NCBI RefSeq assembly: GCF_003993795.1
Contig: NZ_RWKV01000012.1
Coordinates: 1 to 35,277, forward strand
Length of the DNA stretch: 35,277 nt
DNA from: Aquabacter cavernae
GTDB lineage: Bacteria; Pseudomonadota; Alphaproteobacteria; Rhizobiales; Xanthobacteraceae
Reading direction: 5' to 3'
The notes beneath the pieces are model-generated. The model had not been told where the DNA came from, did not search any database, and was given only the letters and a program-made list of their open reading frames with translations. Below are positions 8,806-16,442 of the stretch, one piece after another (within the stretch, counting starts at the first letter, position 1; the number at the start of each line of letters is the position of its first letter). The translations under genes and the position numbers were made by a program.

Positions 8806-9138
8806 GTGACCGACGATCCCCGCACCTCCGACAGCCTCGGCCTGACGCCGGAAGCCCGCGAGCGCCTGGAGGCGGCCGCCTTCCGGCGGCTGGTGGCGCA
8901 TCTGCGCGAGCGGACCGACGTGCAGAATATCGACCTGATGAATCTGGCGGGCTTCTGCCGCAACTGCCTGTCCAACTGGATTCTGGACGCGGCGCAGGAC
9001 CAAGGCGTGCCGCTCACCAAGGACCAGAGCCGCGAAGCGGTCTATGGCATGAGCTATGATGCGTGGAAGGCGCTGCACCAGCGCGAGGCGAGCCCCGCGC
9101 AGCAGGCCGCCTTCGAGAAGGTGAAGCCGGCCCATTGA
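8806..9138 (+). CDS. DUF1244 protein
   Basis: This 110-residue protein matches the DUF1244 family of small conserved proteobacterial proteins. The diagnostic segment VQNIDLMNLAGFCRNCLSNW (residues about 40-59) contains a C-x-x-C pair. YGMSYDAWKALHQ near residue 84 is also conserved. It starts at GTG with AGGA about ten bases upstream. The cysteine pair suggests metal binding, but I know of no established function. It stands alone on the plus strand between a secreted-protein gene and the signalling block. Confidence 0.87.
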   Translation: MTDDPRTSDSLGLTPEARERLEAAAFRRLVAHLRERTDVQNIDLMNLAGFCRNCLSNWILDAAQDQGVPLTKDQSREAVYGMSYDAWKALHQREASPAQQAAFEKVKPAH

Positions 9139-9158
9139 TGCTGTAGGCGGGTCTCAGC

Positions 9159-11015
9159 CTATTCGGCCGGGTCGGGCACGGCCGGGGTGGCGAGGGCGGC
9201 GGGGATGTCCTGCGCCCAGACGGGGCGGCCGAACAGGAAGCCCTGCACCTCGTCGCAGGAGAGGGCGCGCAGCACGGCCGCCTGCTCCTGTGTCTCGACG
9301 CCTTCCGCCACCACTTTCAGGTCCAGCGCATGGGCCAGCGAGATGATGGCCTCGACGATGGACCGGCTGTCGCGCCGCTCCAGCATGGTGGCGATGAAAG
9401 AGATGTCGATCTTCAGGGCGCTGACCGGCAATTGCGCGAGATAGCTGAGCGACGAATAGCCGGTGCCGAAATCGTCCACGGAGATGGTGAGGCCCCGGTC
9501 CCGCAGGATGGTGAGGCTCTTGGCGGTGCCCGCCATGTCGCGCATGGCGGTGGTCTCCGTCACCTCCAGCTCCAGGCGCGGGCGCTGGCCGCCCGGCAAG
9601 GGCGGGGCGGCGGCCATGAGGTCCAGCAGATGGGGGACGAAGTCGGCTTCGGCGAGCTGCACCGCCGACACGTTCACCGCCACCGGCACCACGCCGTGGC
9701 CCAGATGGGCCCAGCGCGCCTGATCGGCCAAAGCGGTGCGCACCACGAAATTCCCTACCTCGACGATCTGCCCGCTTTCCTCCAGCAAGGGGATGAAGCG
9801 CGAGGGCGGCATGACGATGCCGTCCGCGCCGCGCCAGGTGAGCAGGGCTTCGACGCCCGTGATGCGGCCGGTGCGCAGGCTGGTCTTCACCTGGTAGCGG
9901 AGCCGGAACTCGTTCGCCTCCAGCGCATTGGAGAGGCGCACCAGAAGGTCGAGCCGCTCCGCCGCCTGCCGGTGCATGCCGGGCTCGAAGAAGGCGATGC
10001 GCGCGCCGGTGTCCCGCGCCCGGCGCACGGCGGCCTCGGCGCGGGCCAGCAGGGTTTCGGGGTCCGTGCCGTCCTCGGGCGCGACGCTCACCCCCACCTG
10101 GACCGCCAGGAGGACCTTGGCGGCATCGATGCGCAGCGGCGCCGCCAACCCGGTTTCCAGCGCCTCATGGATGCGCTGGGCGGCCTCGGAGGGCGTCCCC
10201 ACATCGGTGAGGAAGGTGGCGAACTCGTCGCCGGACACGCGCGCGAGGCGGTCCGGCGTGCGGGAGCGGTCGGTGAGGATGCGCGCCACCTCGCGCAGCA
10301 CCTGATCCCCCGAATGACGCCCGAAACTGGTGTTGATGGAGCTGAAATTGCGGATATTGCCCACTGCCACATAGACCCGCCGCCCCTCCTTCTGCGCCGC
10401 ATGGAGCGACTGGCGCAGGCGCGTGAGGAACAGGGCCCGGCGCGGCAGGCCGGTGAGGCCGTCATGGGAGCCCTGCTGCATGACGCGCAGATGGTTCTCC
10501 ATGCGGTGAAGCTCTTCGGTGGTCTGTGCGAGCTTCTGGGACAGCAAATGCTGGTAGGCGTTGTCCGCATCCTCCTTGTCGGGCATGGGCGCGGACGGGC
10601 GCGTGATGGGCGGTGCCGCGCCGGGTTGAAACGGATGGTGCGGCGGCGCCTCGCCCAGCATCCCGCGCACCGTGTCGAGGATGATGTCCGGGTCGGTGGG
10701 CTTGGTGATGATGTGCCGCACGCCGCAGGCGCTCGCCAGCGCCGCCGCCTCCCTTGTGTTGTAGGTGGCCGTGTAGACGATGATGGGGAGGCCGGCGAGA
10801 TCAGGCTGGCGGCGCAGGGCCCAGATCAGCTCATATCCGTCGCCCGACGGCATGACGATGTCGGTGATGATGAGGTCCGGCCGCTGGCGAAGGGCCATCT
10901 GCAGCGCCGCGCGGCCGTCCCCCGCCTCGCGGATTTCGTGTCCGTCATGGCGCAGCATCGCCACCAGGAGCTGGCGGTTCACGGGATGGTCGTCCACCAC
11001 GAGGATCGTTGCCAT
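9159..11015 (-). CDS. Receiver-GGDEF-EAL protein, probable c-di-GMP phosphodiesterase
   Basis: A 618-residue response regulator. An N-terminal receiver (1-120) has phospho-acceptor Asp52 in LIITDIVMP. A Pro-rich/helical linker (about 125-180) follows, then a GGDEF domain (about 185-345) and an EAL domain (about 355-610). The GGDEF signature reads SGDEF (261-265), and the metal-binding Asp-x-Asp of cyclases is replaced by Asn220-Ile-Arg222, so cyclase activity is doubtful. The EAL domain keeps EAL (389-391), NVSAVQL, ELEVTET, LKIDISFI, DDFGTGYSS and AEGVET, so c-di-GMP hydrolysis is likely. The ATG at 11015 lies four bases after the preceding receiver gene; a longer frame to 11081 overlaps it. 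Confidence 0.9.
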   Translation of the reverse strand: MATILVVDDHPVNRQLLVAMLRHDGHEIREAGDGRAALQMALRQRPDLIITDIVMPSGDGYELIWALRRQPDLAGLPIIVYTATYNTREAAALASACGVRHIITKPTDPDIILDTVRGMLGEAPPHHPFQPGAAPPITRPSAPMPDKEDADNAYQHLLSQKLAQTTEELHRMENHLRVMQQGSHDGLTGLPRRALFLTRLRQSLHAAQKEGRRVYVAVGNIRNFSSINTSFGRHSGDQVLREVARILTDRSRTPDRLARVSGDEFATFLTDVGTPSEAAQRIHEALETGLAAPLRIDAAKVLLAVQVGVSVAPEDGTDPETLLARAEAAVRRARDTGARIAFFEPGMHRQAAERLDLLVRLSNALEANEFRLRYQVKTSLRTGRITGVEALLTWRGADGIVMPPSRFIPLLEESGQIVEVGNFVVRTALADQARWAHLGHGVVPVAVNVSAVQLAEADFVPHLLDLMAAAPPLPGGQRPRLELEVTETTAMRDMAGTAKSLTILRDRGLTISVDDFGTGYSSLSYLAQLPVSALKIDISFIATMLERRDSRSIVEAIISLAHALDLKVVAEGVETQEQAAVLRALSCDEVQGFLFGRPVWAQDIPAALATPAVPDPAE

Positions 11016-11019
11016 GCCG

Positions 11020-11400
11020 TCACGCCCCATCCCGGCGGGGCAGATACTGGGCGATCTGCACGACGAAGGTTTCCGGCTCAATGGGCTTGGAGACGTAGTC
11101 GGTGAAGCCCGAGCGGATGATGTTCTCCCGGTCCCCGGCCATGGCGGAGGCGGTGACCGCGATCAGCGGGATGTGGCGCAGGCTCGGGTCCGCGGCGATG
11201 CTGGCGGCCACCTCGAACCCGTTCAGTTCGGGAAGCTGGATATCCGAGATGATCAGGTCCGGTTGATCGCGGCGGGCGGCGGCGAGCCCGGCGGCGCCGT
11301 CCTCGGCCAACGTCACCCCATAGCCGGACCGGCCGAGCAGGAAGCGCATCAATTCACGGCTGTTGGGGTCGTCCTCGATCACCAGGATGCGCGCCGCCAT
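11020..11400 (-). CDS. Single-domain CheY/DivK-like response regulator
   Basis: A 126-residue receiver with no output domain. The acidic pair is in ILVIEDDPNS, the phospho-acceptor is Asp53 in LIISDIQLPELNG, and the Thr and Lys switch residues are in IAVTASA and YVSKPIEP. The family resembles DivK. It is sandwiched between a PAS-PAS histidine kinase (two-base gap upstream) and the receiver-GGDEF-EAL protein (four-base gap downstream). It is therefore likely phosphorylated by that kinase and may relay to, or compete with, the downstream receiver. Confidence 0.92.
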   Translation of the reverse strand: MAARILVIEDDPNSRELMRFLLGRSGYGVTLAEDGAAGLAAARRDQPDLIISDIQLPELNGFEVAASIAADPSLRHIPLIAVTASAMAGDRENIIRSGFTDYVSKPIEPETFVVQIAQYLPRRDGA

Positions 11401-11402
11401 GC

Positions 11403-12899
11403 TCAGTCTCCCGGAAGGCTGAGGGTGAAGACGGAGCCCTTGCCCAGGGCGCTCTCCACTTCGATGCGCCCGCCGAGACGATCGGCGAGGCGCTTGCTGA
11501 TATGCAGGCCGAGCCCGGTGCCCTCGCGCGCGGCGCGGCCCGCCTCCAGCCGCGAAAAGGCGTCGAAGACGGTGGAGACATCATCCTCCTTCATGCCGAT
11601 GCCGGTGTCCGTCACCCCCATCTGGACCCAGCGCGTGTCCGTCTCGCGGGTTTCCCGCAGCGACAGGCGGATGCTGCCGCGGTCGCAGAATTTCACCGCA
11701 TTGGCCGCCAGATTGGTGAGGATCTGGGTGAGGGCGCGCCGGTCGGTGGTGACGATGCACCTGGCGGGGGGCAGCTCCAGGATCATGGAGAGGTTCTTCG
11801 CGTCGCTCTGCGGGCGCAGGGCGGCGTGGATTTCCTCCAGCACCTCGCGGCAATCCACCCGCTCCGGGGCAAGATCCAGCTTGTCCGCGTCCATCCGCGC
11901 GAGGTCGAGGAGGTCGTTGATGAGCGAGAGTAGGTGGCGCCCCGAGCCGCGAATGGTCTTGAGCTGCTTCTCCTGTTCCTCGGTGAGCGGCCCGGCGAGG
12001 CCCATGAGCAAGGTGCCGGTGAAGCCGATCACGGCATTGAGCGGCGTGCGCAGCTCGTGGCTCATGGTGGCGAGGAAGCGGTCCTTGGCCTGCATGGCGC
12101 CGGCGAGCTGGGTGTTCCTGTCGCGCAGCATGGTTTCGAGCCGGCGCCGCTCGGTGGCGTCGCGGATGGCGCTCAGCACCAGGGAGCCCTCGGTGGTCTC
12201 CAGCGGGCTCAGGGACACGTCCACGGGGATTTCCACCCCGTCGGCCCGCAGCCCGTGCAGGTCGAGGCCGATGCCCATGGCGCGCACGCGCGGATGGCGC
12301 GAAAAGTCGGAGCGATGGGCGAAATGGGCGGTGCGCAGGCGTTCGGGCAGCAGGCGCTCCACCGGCTCGCCCAGCAGCGCGCCACGGGGATAGCCGAACA
12401 ATTCCTCCGCCTGGGTGTTCACCAGCACGATCCGGCCGGTGGCGTTCAGCACCACGATGGCGTCGGGCATCAGCTCGAACAGGTCGCGGAACCGGCTCTC
12501 CAGCATCTTGGAATCCCGCTGGAGCCGGAAGCGGGTGATGTCCTTGTCGGAGACAATCGCGGCCATGCCGCCCGCATCGGTTCCGGGGGGGATGCGCCGC
12601 ACCGTGGTGCTGACGAAGATCAGCAGGCCATCCCTGCGGCGGCGCAGGCCCTCGAAGGAGCAACTGGCGCGGTCGGTGCCGGAGAAGAGCGCGTCGAAAT
12701 CCGCCCGTGCTTCGCCGCGCCGGTTTTCGGGAACCGTCAGTTCGAGGAGATTGCGGCCGACCGCCTGCGCTGCGGAAAAGCCGTAGATATCCTCGGCTCC
12801 GCGGTTCCACGAGAGAATGCGCCGCTCCGCATCGATGGCGATGACGGCATCGGGTGCATGCTCAAGAATGACGGCCTCTGCTTTTGCTTGCCCGTCCAT
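11403..12899 (-). CDS. PAS-PAS sensor histidine kinase
   Basis: From the ATG at 12899 the protein is 498 residues. PAS domain 1 is about 8-128 and PAS domain 2 about 132-252. A HisKA dimerisation helix carries the phospho-His281 in MSHELRTPLNAV, and the HATPase domain follows with NLAANAVKF, DTGIGM and GTGLGLHISKRL. There is no transmembrane segment, so it is cytosolic. The frame is open to 13094, but that stretch is low-quality sequence and contains an FNR-like box at 13017-13030, so transcription probably starts inside it. First gene of a three-gene unit with the two downstream response regulators. Neither PAS shows the FixL heme His motif. Confidence 0.9.
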   Translation of the reverse strand: MDGQAKAEAVILEHAPDAVIAIDAERRILSWNRGAEDIYGFSAAQAVGRNLLELTVPENRRGEARADFDALFSGTDRASCSFEGLRRRRDGLLIFVSTTVRRIPPGTDAGGMAAIVSDKDITRFRLQRDSKMLESRFRDLFELMPDAIVVLNATGRIVLVNTQAEELFGYPRGALLGEPVERLLPERLRTAHFAHRSDFSRHPRVRAMGIGLDLHGLRADGVEIPVDVSLSPLETTEGSLVLSAIRDATERRRLETMLRDRNTQLAGAMQAKDRFLATMSHELRTPLNAVIGFTGTLLMGLAGPLTEEQEKQLKTIRGSGRHLLSLINDLLDLARMDADKLDLAPERVDCREVLEEIHAALRPQSDAKNLSMILELPPARCIVTTDRRALTQILTNLAANAVKFCDRGSIRLSLRETRETDTRWVQMGVTDTGIGMKEDDVSTVFDAFSRLEAGRAAREGTGLGLHISKRLADRLGGRIEVESALGKGSVFTLSLPGD

Positions 12900-13016
12900 C
12901 GCTATCCCAAGCGCTCTCCGCCCCTCCCTGACGGCCGCTAATAATGTCGTATTCCCCCGCTCCTCCCTTGCCGAGCCATAACGGCGCCCGGCACATGATG
13001 TTCCGAACATGAACGA

Positions 13017-13030
13017 TTGATCAAAATCCA
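13017..13030. promoter_or_regulatory. Imperfect FNR/FixK box upstream of the PAS kinase
   Basis: TTGATCAAAATCCA matches the FNR consensus TTGAT-N4-ATCAA at nine of ten specified bases. It is centred about 124 bp before the kinase ATG (12899) and lies beyond the terminator of the FixK-like gene. A class II site would put the transcript start near 12982 and give an ~80-base leader. One mismatch, plus the alternative reading TTGATCAA as a plain palindrome, keep confidence moderate. Confidence 0.45.
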
Positions 13031-13092
13031 GGTTCTGGCAAGCATTGGGTGCGACATTGCGATGCACGCACCTTTGGTTGTGCGCCGCACGC

Positions 13093-13126
13093 AAAAACGC
13101 CGCCCCGGCGGGAGCCGGAGCGGCGG
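13093..13126 (-). terminator. Rho-independent terminator of the FixK-like gene
   Basis: Read on the minus strand, an 11-12-bp GC-rich stem (CGCCGCTCCGGC paired with GCCGGGGCGGCG, one mismatch, 13098-13126) is followed at once by TTTTT (13093-13097). It lies 51 bp past the FixK-like stop codon at 13177. It separates that gene from the kinase operon, which supports the kinase having its own promoter. Confidence 0.85.
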
Positions 13127-13176
13127 TGCAGTTGGCGGCCCGGGAGGGGGTCGCGATAAGGACGTGGCGCGGGGCG

Positions 13177-13857
13177 TCAGTCCTCGACCACCGCGCTCAT
13201 GCGCTTGCGGTCCAGGGTCACCTTGCGGGCACCGTCGAGGCGCAGGGCGCCCTCGCTCTGGAGCTGGGACAGGGCGCGGGAGACCGTCTCCAGCGTCAGG
13301 CCGAGATAATCGGCGATGTCGCGGCGGGGCATGGCGAGGTCCACATGGCCGGTGGCGCCGAGGCGCTGGTCCATATGGATGAGGAAGGCGGCGACCCGCT
13401 CCAAAGCGGTGCGGCGGCCCAGCAGGATCATGTGCTCCTGGGCGTGGCCGAGGCTGCGCAGGGTGAGGTCCCACAGACGGCAGGCGGCGTCCACGTTGCG
13501 GCTGGCCGTATCCTCAATCTGGCGGCGGCGGAACAGCAGCACGGTGGTGTCGGCAACGGCCTCGGCGGTCATGCGGTGGCGCGCGCCCATCTCGAAGCCG
13601 AACAGGTCGCCGGGAAGGTGGAAGGCGTCGATCTGGCGGCGGCCGTCGCTCAGCATCTTGCAGGTGCGCACCGCGCCCTTCACGACGCGGTAGACGAAGT
13701 CCGCCTCCTCGCCCTCGCCGAAGATTTCTTCCTCGCGGCCATAGGAGAAGGAGGTGCCCACGAGTTCCGGGCATCCGCACAGCATAAGCTCAGGCGCCAC
13801 CGGAATCAGGCCCGCGGGCTGGAGGTGCCGCGCATTCGGCAGGGTCTCATGTCTCAT
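13177..13857 (-). CDS. fixK: FixK-like Crp/Fnr-family transcription regulator
   Basis: A 226-residue Crp/Fnr protein. The cyclic-nucleotide-like beta-barrel spans about 35-120 (EADFVYRVVKGAVRTCKMLSD-type region, FHLPGDLFGFEMG), and the DNA-binding helix-turn-helix is RRDIADYLGLTLETVSRALSQL (about 178-200). This recognition helix is FixK/FNR-like and predicts binding to TTGA-N6-TCAA. The [4Fe-4S] cysteine pattern of FNR is absent: Cys27 and Cys29 sit as C-x-C and there is no third nearby cysteine. Oxygen sensing would therefore be indirect, as in FixK. GAGGAG lies nine bases before the ATG. A FixJ-box-like sequence lies about 85-105 bp upstream. The paralogue assignment is by pattern only. Confidence 0.85.
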   Translation of the reverse strand: MRHETLPNARHLQPAGLIPVAPELMLCGCPELVGTSFSYGREEEIFGEGEEADFVYRVVKGAVRTCKMLSDGRRQIDAFHLPGDLFGFEMGARHRMTAEAVADTTVLLFRRRQIEDTASRNVDAACRLWDLTLRSLGHAQEHMILLGRRTALERVAAFLIHMDQRLGATGHVDLAMPRRDIADYLGLTLETVSRALSQLQSEGALRLDGARKVTLDRKRMSAVVED

Positions 13858-13941
13858 GGCCGGCTCCTCGCGTTTCGATGGAGGGACGCTAGCAGTAAGC
13901 CGGGGATGAGGAATTTCGTGCCGACCCCCTAGGCCGGAGCC

Positions 13942-13960
13942 CTTAGGGAAGATGACTTAA
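13942..13960 (-). promoter_or_regulatory. Putative FixJ-binding site upstream of fixK-like gene
   Basis: On the minus strand the sequence is TTAAGTCATCTTCCCTAAG. It resembles the FixJ sites described upstream of rhizobial fixK genes (a TAAGTA-type half followed by TTTCCC and TTA). It overlaps the stop codon of the receiver gene (13957-13959) and lies about 85-105 bp before the fixK-like ATG. That suits activation around -69 to -44 with a leader of about 40 bases. The match is by eye against a remembered consensus. Confidence 0.4.
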
Positions 13961-14358
13961 GGGGAAATACCGATATGGCGGGCCCGCGCTGCATGCACCG
14001 CGCTCAGCAGCATGTCCTGGGAGAGCGGCTTCTCAATCAAGGCGAGGCCGGCGGCTTCGGCGCGGGTGGCGATCTTGGGGTCGGGATGGCCGGTCATGAG
14101 GATGACGGGGGCGCCCACATTCAGTTCCCGCAGGCGGCGGAACACGTCGATGCCGTCCATGACCGGCATCTTGAAGTCGATGATGAGGCAGACGGGATCG
14201 TTGAAGGGCAGGTCCGCCAAAAGCTCCGGGCCGCCGAGAAACGCCTTCACGCTATAGCCCTCGCTCTCCAGCAGGAAGCGGAGCGAATTCAGGGCACCGG
14301 GATCGTCGTCCACGATGATGATGATCGGTTGCGGCTCGGCGCCGGGCGCGGCTTGCAA
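13957..14358 (-). CDS. Single-domain FixJ-type receiver protein
   Basis: A receiver domain without output domain. The acidic patch is in IIIIVDDDPGALNSL, the phospho-acceptor is Asp61 (from the chosen start) in LIIDFKMPVMDG, the switch Thr is in VILMTGH, and Lys is in LIEKPLS. It resembles the receiver of FixJ more than CheY. The start is uncertain. The open frame runs to 14439, but its first codon is inside a perfect FNR/FixK box. I prefer TTG at 14358 (133 residues), with GGAG seven bases upstream (14366-14369). The gene lies 100 bp upstream of the FixK-like gene in the same direction, so it may modulate that circuit, for example as a phosphate sink or a checkpoint on a FixL-like kinase. 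Confidence 0.82.
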   Translation of the reverse strand: MQAAPGAEPQPIIIIVDDDPGALNSLRFLLESEGYSVKAFLGGPELLADLPFNDPVCLIIDFKMPVMDGIDVFRRLRELNVGAPVILMTGHPDPKIATRAEAAGLALIEKPLSQDMLLSAVHAARARHIGISP

Positions 14359-14425
14359 TGGCAATCTCCAGCGGACCACTCGGCCGGTCCACACGCCATC
14401 CCACCACGTCCGCCGCCCCGCGCAC

Positions 14426-14439
14426 TTGAGGCGGATCAA
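14426..14439. promoter_or_regulatory. Perfect TTGA-N6-TCAA FNR/FixK box
   Basis: TTGAGGCGGATCAA is a perfect two-half-site match to the FNR/FixK operator (TTGA-N6-TCAA). It is centred 74 bp before the proposed TTG start of the minus-strand receiver gene. A -41.5 site would give a transcript start near 14391 and a ~30-base leader. gapR on the other strand begins 132 bp away, so the site could also serve it, less likely. Confidence 0.65.
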
Positions 14440-14570
14440 TTCGGCCGGGGCCGCGCGGGCAAAAAAACGCTCCTGTGGGGCCGGAGGGCGTGGATAGCGG
14501 GGACATTTCCTTGACGGCGGGCCGATCCTGCGCCCCTATCCGCCGCTCGACAGTCCAGGAGTAGCCGCTC

Positions 14571-14834
14571 GTGTCGGAAGACGTGTCTGATGCCCCCGCG
14601 GGCTTCGCCAAGGAACAGCTCAAGTCCTTCATCGAGCGCATCGAGCGCCTGGAGGAGGAGAAGAAGGCCATTTCGGACGACATCAAGGATGTGTTCGCCG
14701 AGGCGAAGGCCAATGGTTTCGACGTGAAGGCCCTGCGTACCATCCTCAAGATCCGCAAGGAGGATGCCGACGATCGCAAGGAGCACGAGGCGATCGTGGA
14801 GCTTTACCTCCAGGCCCTCGGCATCTTCGTGTGA
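14571..14834 (+). CDS. gapR: GapR-family (DUF2312) nucleoid protein
   Basis: An 87-residue, mostly helical and highly charged protein matching the DUF2312/UPF0335 family. The signature is [18 protein letters not shown] (about 17-34), then [20 protein letters not shown] and [25 protein letters not shown]. In Caulobacter the family member GapR coats overtwisted AT-rich DNA ahead of forks and polymerases. The first half is a coiled coil for dimerisation. It begins with GTG at 14571 and has AGGAG about ten bases upstream. A strong hairpin follows the stop. Confidence 0.93.
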   Translation: MSEDVSDAPAGFAKEQLKSFIERIERLEEEKKAISDDIKDVFAEAKANGFDVKALRTILKIRKEDADDRKEHEAIVELYLQALGIFV

Positions 14835-14838
14835 TCAA

Positions 14839-14861
14839 CCGGGCCGGCTGGACCGGCCCGG
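14839..14861. terminator. GC-rich hairpin between gapR and adiC
   Basis: CCGGGCCGG (14839-14847) and CCGGCCCGG (14853-14861) form a perfect 9-bp stem with a 5-base loop. It lies between the convergent ends of gapR (14834) and the antiporter gene (14883). No T-tract follows on either strand, so it may stall or protect both transcripts rather than act as a classic terminator. Confidence 0.55.
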
Positions 14862-14882
14862 CGGGATCGCGTGTGCGGTGCC

Positions 14883-16421
14883 TCACCCTCCCGGCTTTGC
14901 CGGGGCGGGGCTGGCCGGAGCGGAGTCGGCGGGTGCGCTGATGGGAGCGGGCGAGCGGGTGTGCAGCGTCTCCGGACGCCGCTTGCCCACCGATTCCCAG
15001 AACATGAGCACCAGCGCCGCGATGGTGATGCCCAGCGTGGCATAGCGGATCCAGCGCGGCGCCGGCCCGCCGGTATGCACCGTGCCGTCCTCCACGTCGC
15101 GCTTGTGGTTGAGGGCGAGCGCGTAGAACACGATGGTGGCGATGACGAAGATCAGCGACCAGCGGGTCTGGTTGCCGTCCGAGCCCACCAGGGCCCACAG
15201 CGAATACACCGCCGCCACCAGCGCGACGAGGGTGTAGAGGCTGTAGTCGCGGGTGGACATCTGCTTGTAGCCCAGCACCTTCAGCGCCACCGCCGAATAG
15301 ATGTAGGGCAGCAGCGTCATGATCACCGCGATGGACGCGATCTTGCCGAACTGCTCGCTGGCGGTGGGCGACATGGTGGCGATGATCTGAACCGTCATGA
15401 TCACCGCGACGATGGCGAGGCCGATGGACGGCACGCCCTTGCGGTTCACCTTCGAGAAGACGGTGGGGAACAGCCCGTCATCGGCCGCCGCTTTGGCGGT
15501 CTGGCCCACCAGCAGCGTCCAGCCCGCCAGGGAGCCGAGGCAGCCGATGGCGGCGCAGGCCGCCACGATATTGGCGGCGGTGTCGCCCAGAGCGAGCCGG
15601 GCGGCGTCCGCGAACGGGGCGGAGGAGGCCACCAGCTCCTTGTTGGGGATCATGCCCATGATGGCGGTGGAGGAGAGCACGTAGCACACCGCCGCGATGA
15701 CCACGCCGCACACGGTGGCGATGGGCACGTTGCGGCGCGGATTCTCCACCACGCCCGCCGAGACCGAGGCGGTCTCCACGCCGATGAAGGCCCACAAGGT
15801 GAAATTGAGCGTGGCGCCGATGGCGGTGAGCGGGGCTTCGCCCGACACGTTCCAACCGTCCGAATAGGTGGTGCCGGAGAACCAGAACCAGCCCAGAAGC
15901 GCCATGCCCACGATGGGCACCAGGGCGAAGGAGGTGGTGAAGGATTGGAGGCGCCCCACCACGTTCGGCCCGAGGATGTTGGCATAGGTGAAGAACCAGA
16001 CCAAGGCGATCTGCGCCAGGGCGGAGACCAGCGGGTCCCTCAGGGCCGGGAAGAAGGCGGAGAGATAGCCGAGCCCGGCCACCGCCAGCCCTACGTTGCC
16101 CACCACATTGGCGAGCCAGTAGATGAGGTTGGTCTGGTAGCCCATATAGTCGCCGAACGACTTGCGGGCATAGGCATAGGGCCCGCCGGCGATGGGGTCG
16201 ATGGCGGCGAGCTTGGCGAACACCAGCGCCAGCGCCACCGCGCCCACCACCGTGATGAGCCATCCGAAGATGGCGATGCCGCCGGTGGCGGCGAGATTCG
16301 CGGGCAGCATGAAGACGCCCGAGCCCATCATGTTGCCGGCCACCATGAGGGTGGCGGCTATGAGGCCGATCTTCTTGGGCTGCACGCCCCCCGTGGCAGG
16401 GGCTGAGGCTGCGTCAGGCAT
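14883..16421 (-). CDS. adiC: Arginine:agmatine antiporter (AdiC-like)
   Basis: An APC-superfamily exchanger of 512 residues with 12 predicted membrane helices, closely following E. coli AdiC. Shared segments include NMMGSGVFMLPANLAATGG (helix 1 substrate loop), GGPYAYARKSFG, GYQTNLIYWLA, TLWAFIGVETASV (Trp202 of AdiC) and CLGSLAGWTLLVGQTAKAAADDGLFP (Trp293 of AdiC). In acid resistance AdiC imports arginine and exports agmatine, removing a proton per cycle together with AdiA. The last ~45 residues are an Ala/Pro-rich tail not found in AdiC. The ATG has GGGAGGG upstream and lies 21 bp after adiA, so the two are an operon. Confidence 0.88.
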   Translation of the reverse strand: MPDAASAPATGGVQPKKIGLIAATLMVAGNMMGSGVFMLPANLAATGGIAIFGWLITVVGAVALALVFAKLAAIDPIAGGPYAYARKSFGDYMGYQTNLIYWLANVVGNVGLAVAGLGYLSAFFPALRDPLVSALAQIALVWFFTYANILGPNVVGRLQSFTTSFALVPIVGMALLGWFWFSGTTYSDGWNVSGEAPLTAIGATLNFTLWAFIGVETASVSAGVVENPRRNVPIATVCGVVIAAVCYVLSSTAIMGMIPNKELVASSAPFADAARLALGDTAANIVAACAAIGCLGSLAGWTLLVGQTAKAAADDGLFPTVFSKVNRKGVPSIGLAIVAVIMTVQIIATMSPTASEQFGKIASIAVIMTLLPYIYSAVALKVLGYKQMSTRDYSLYTLVALVAAVYSLWALVGSDGNQTRWSLIFVIATIVFYALALNHKRDVEDGTVHTGGPAPRWIRYATLGITIAALVLMFWESVGKRRPETLHTRSPAPISAPADSAPASPAPAKPGG

Positions 16422-16442
16422 GGGTCATCCCTCCCTGTCTTT

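Noticed and set aside
12900-13094. N-terminal extension of the PAS kinase to 13094
   Set aside because: The added 65 residues have no family similarity, and the DNA contains the FNR-like box and lies next to a terminator. The ATG at 12899 is more plausible.
13177-13857. Reading the Crp/Fnr protein as an oxygen-sensing FNR
   Set aside because: The N-terminal cysteines occur as C-x-C at 27 and 29 with no further cluster ligands nearby. The pattern does not support a [4Fe-4S] cluster.
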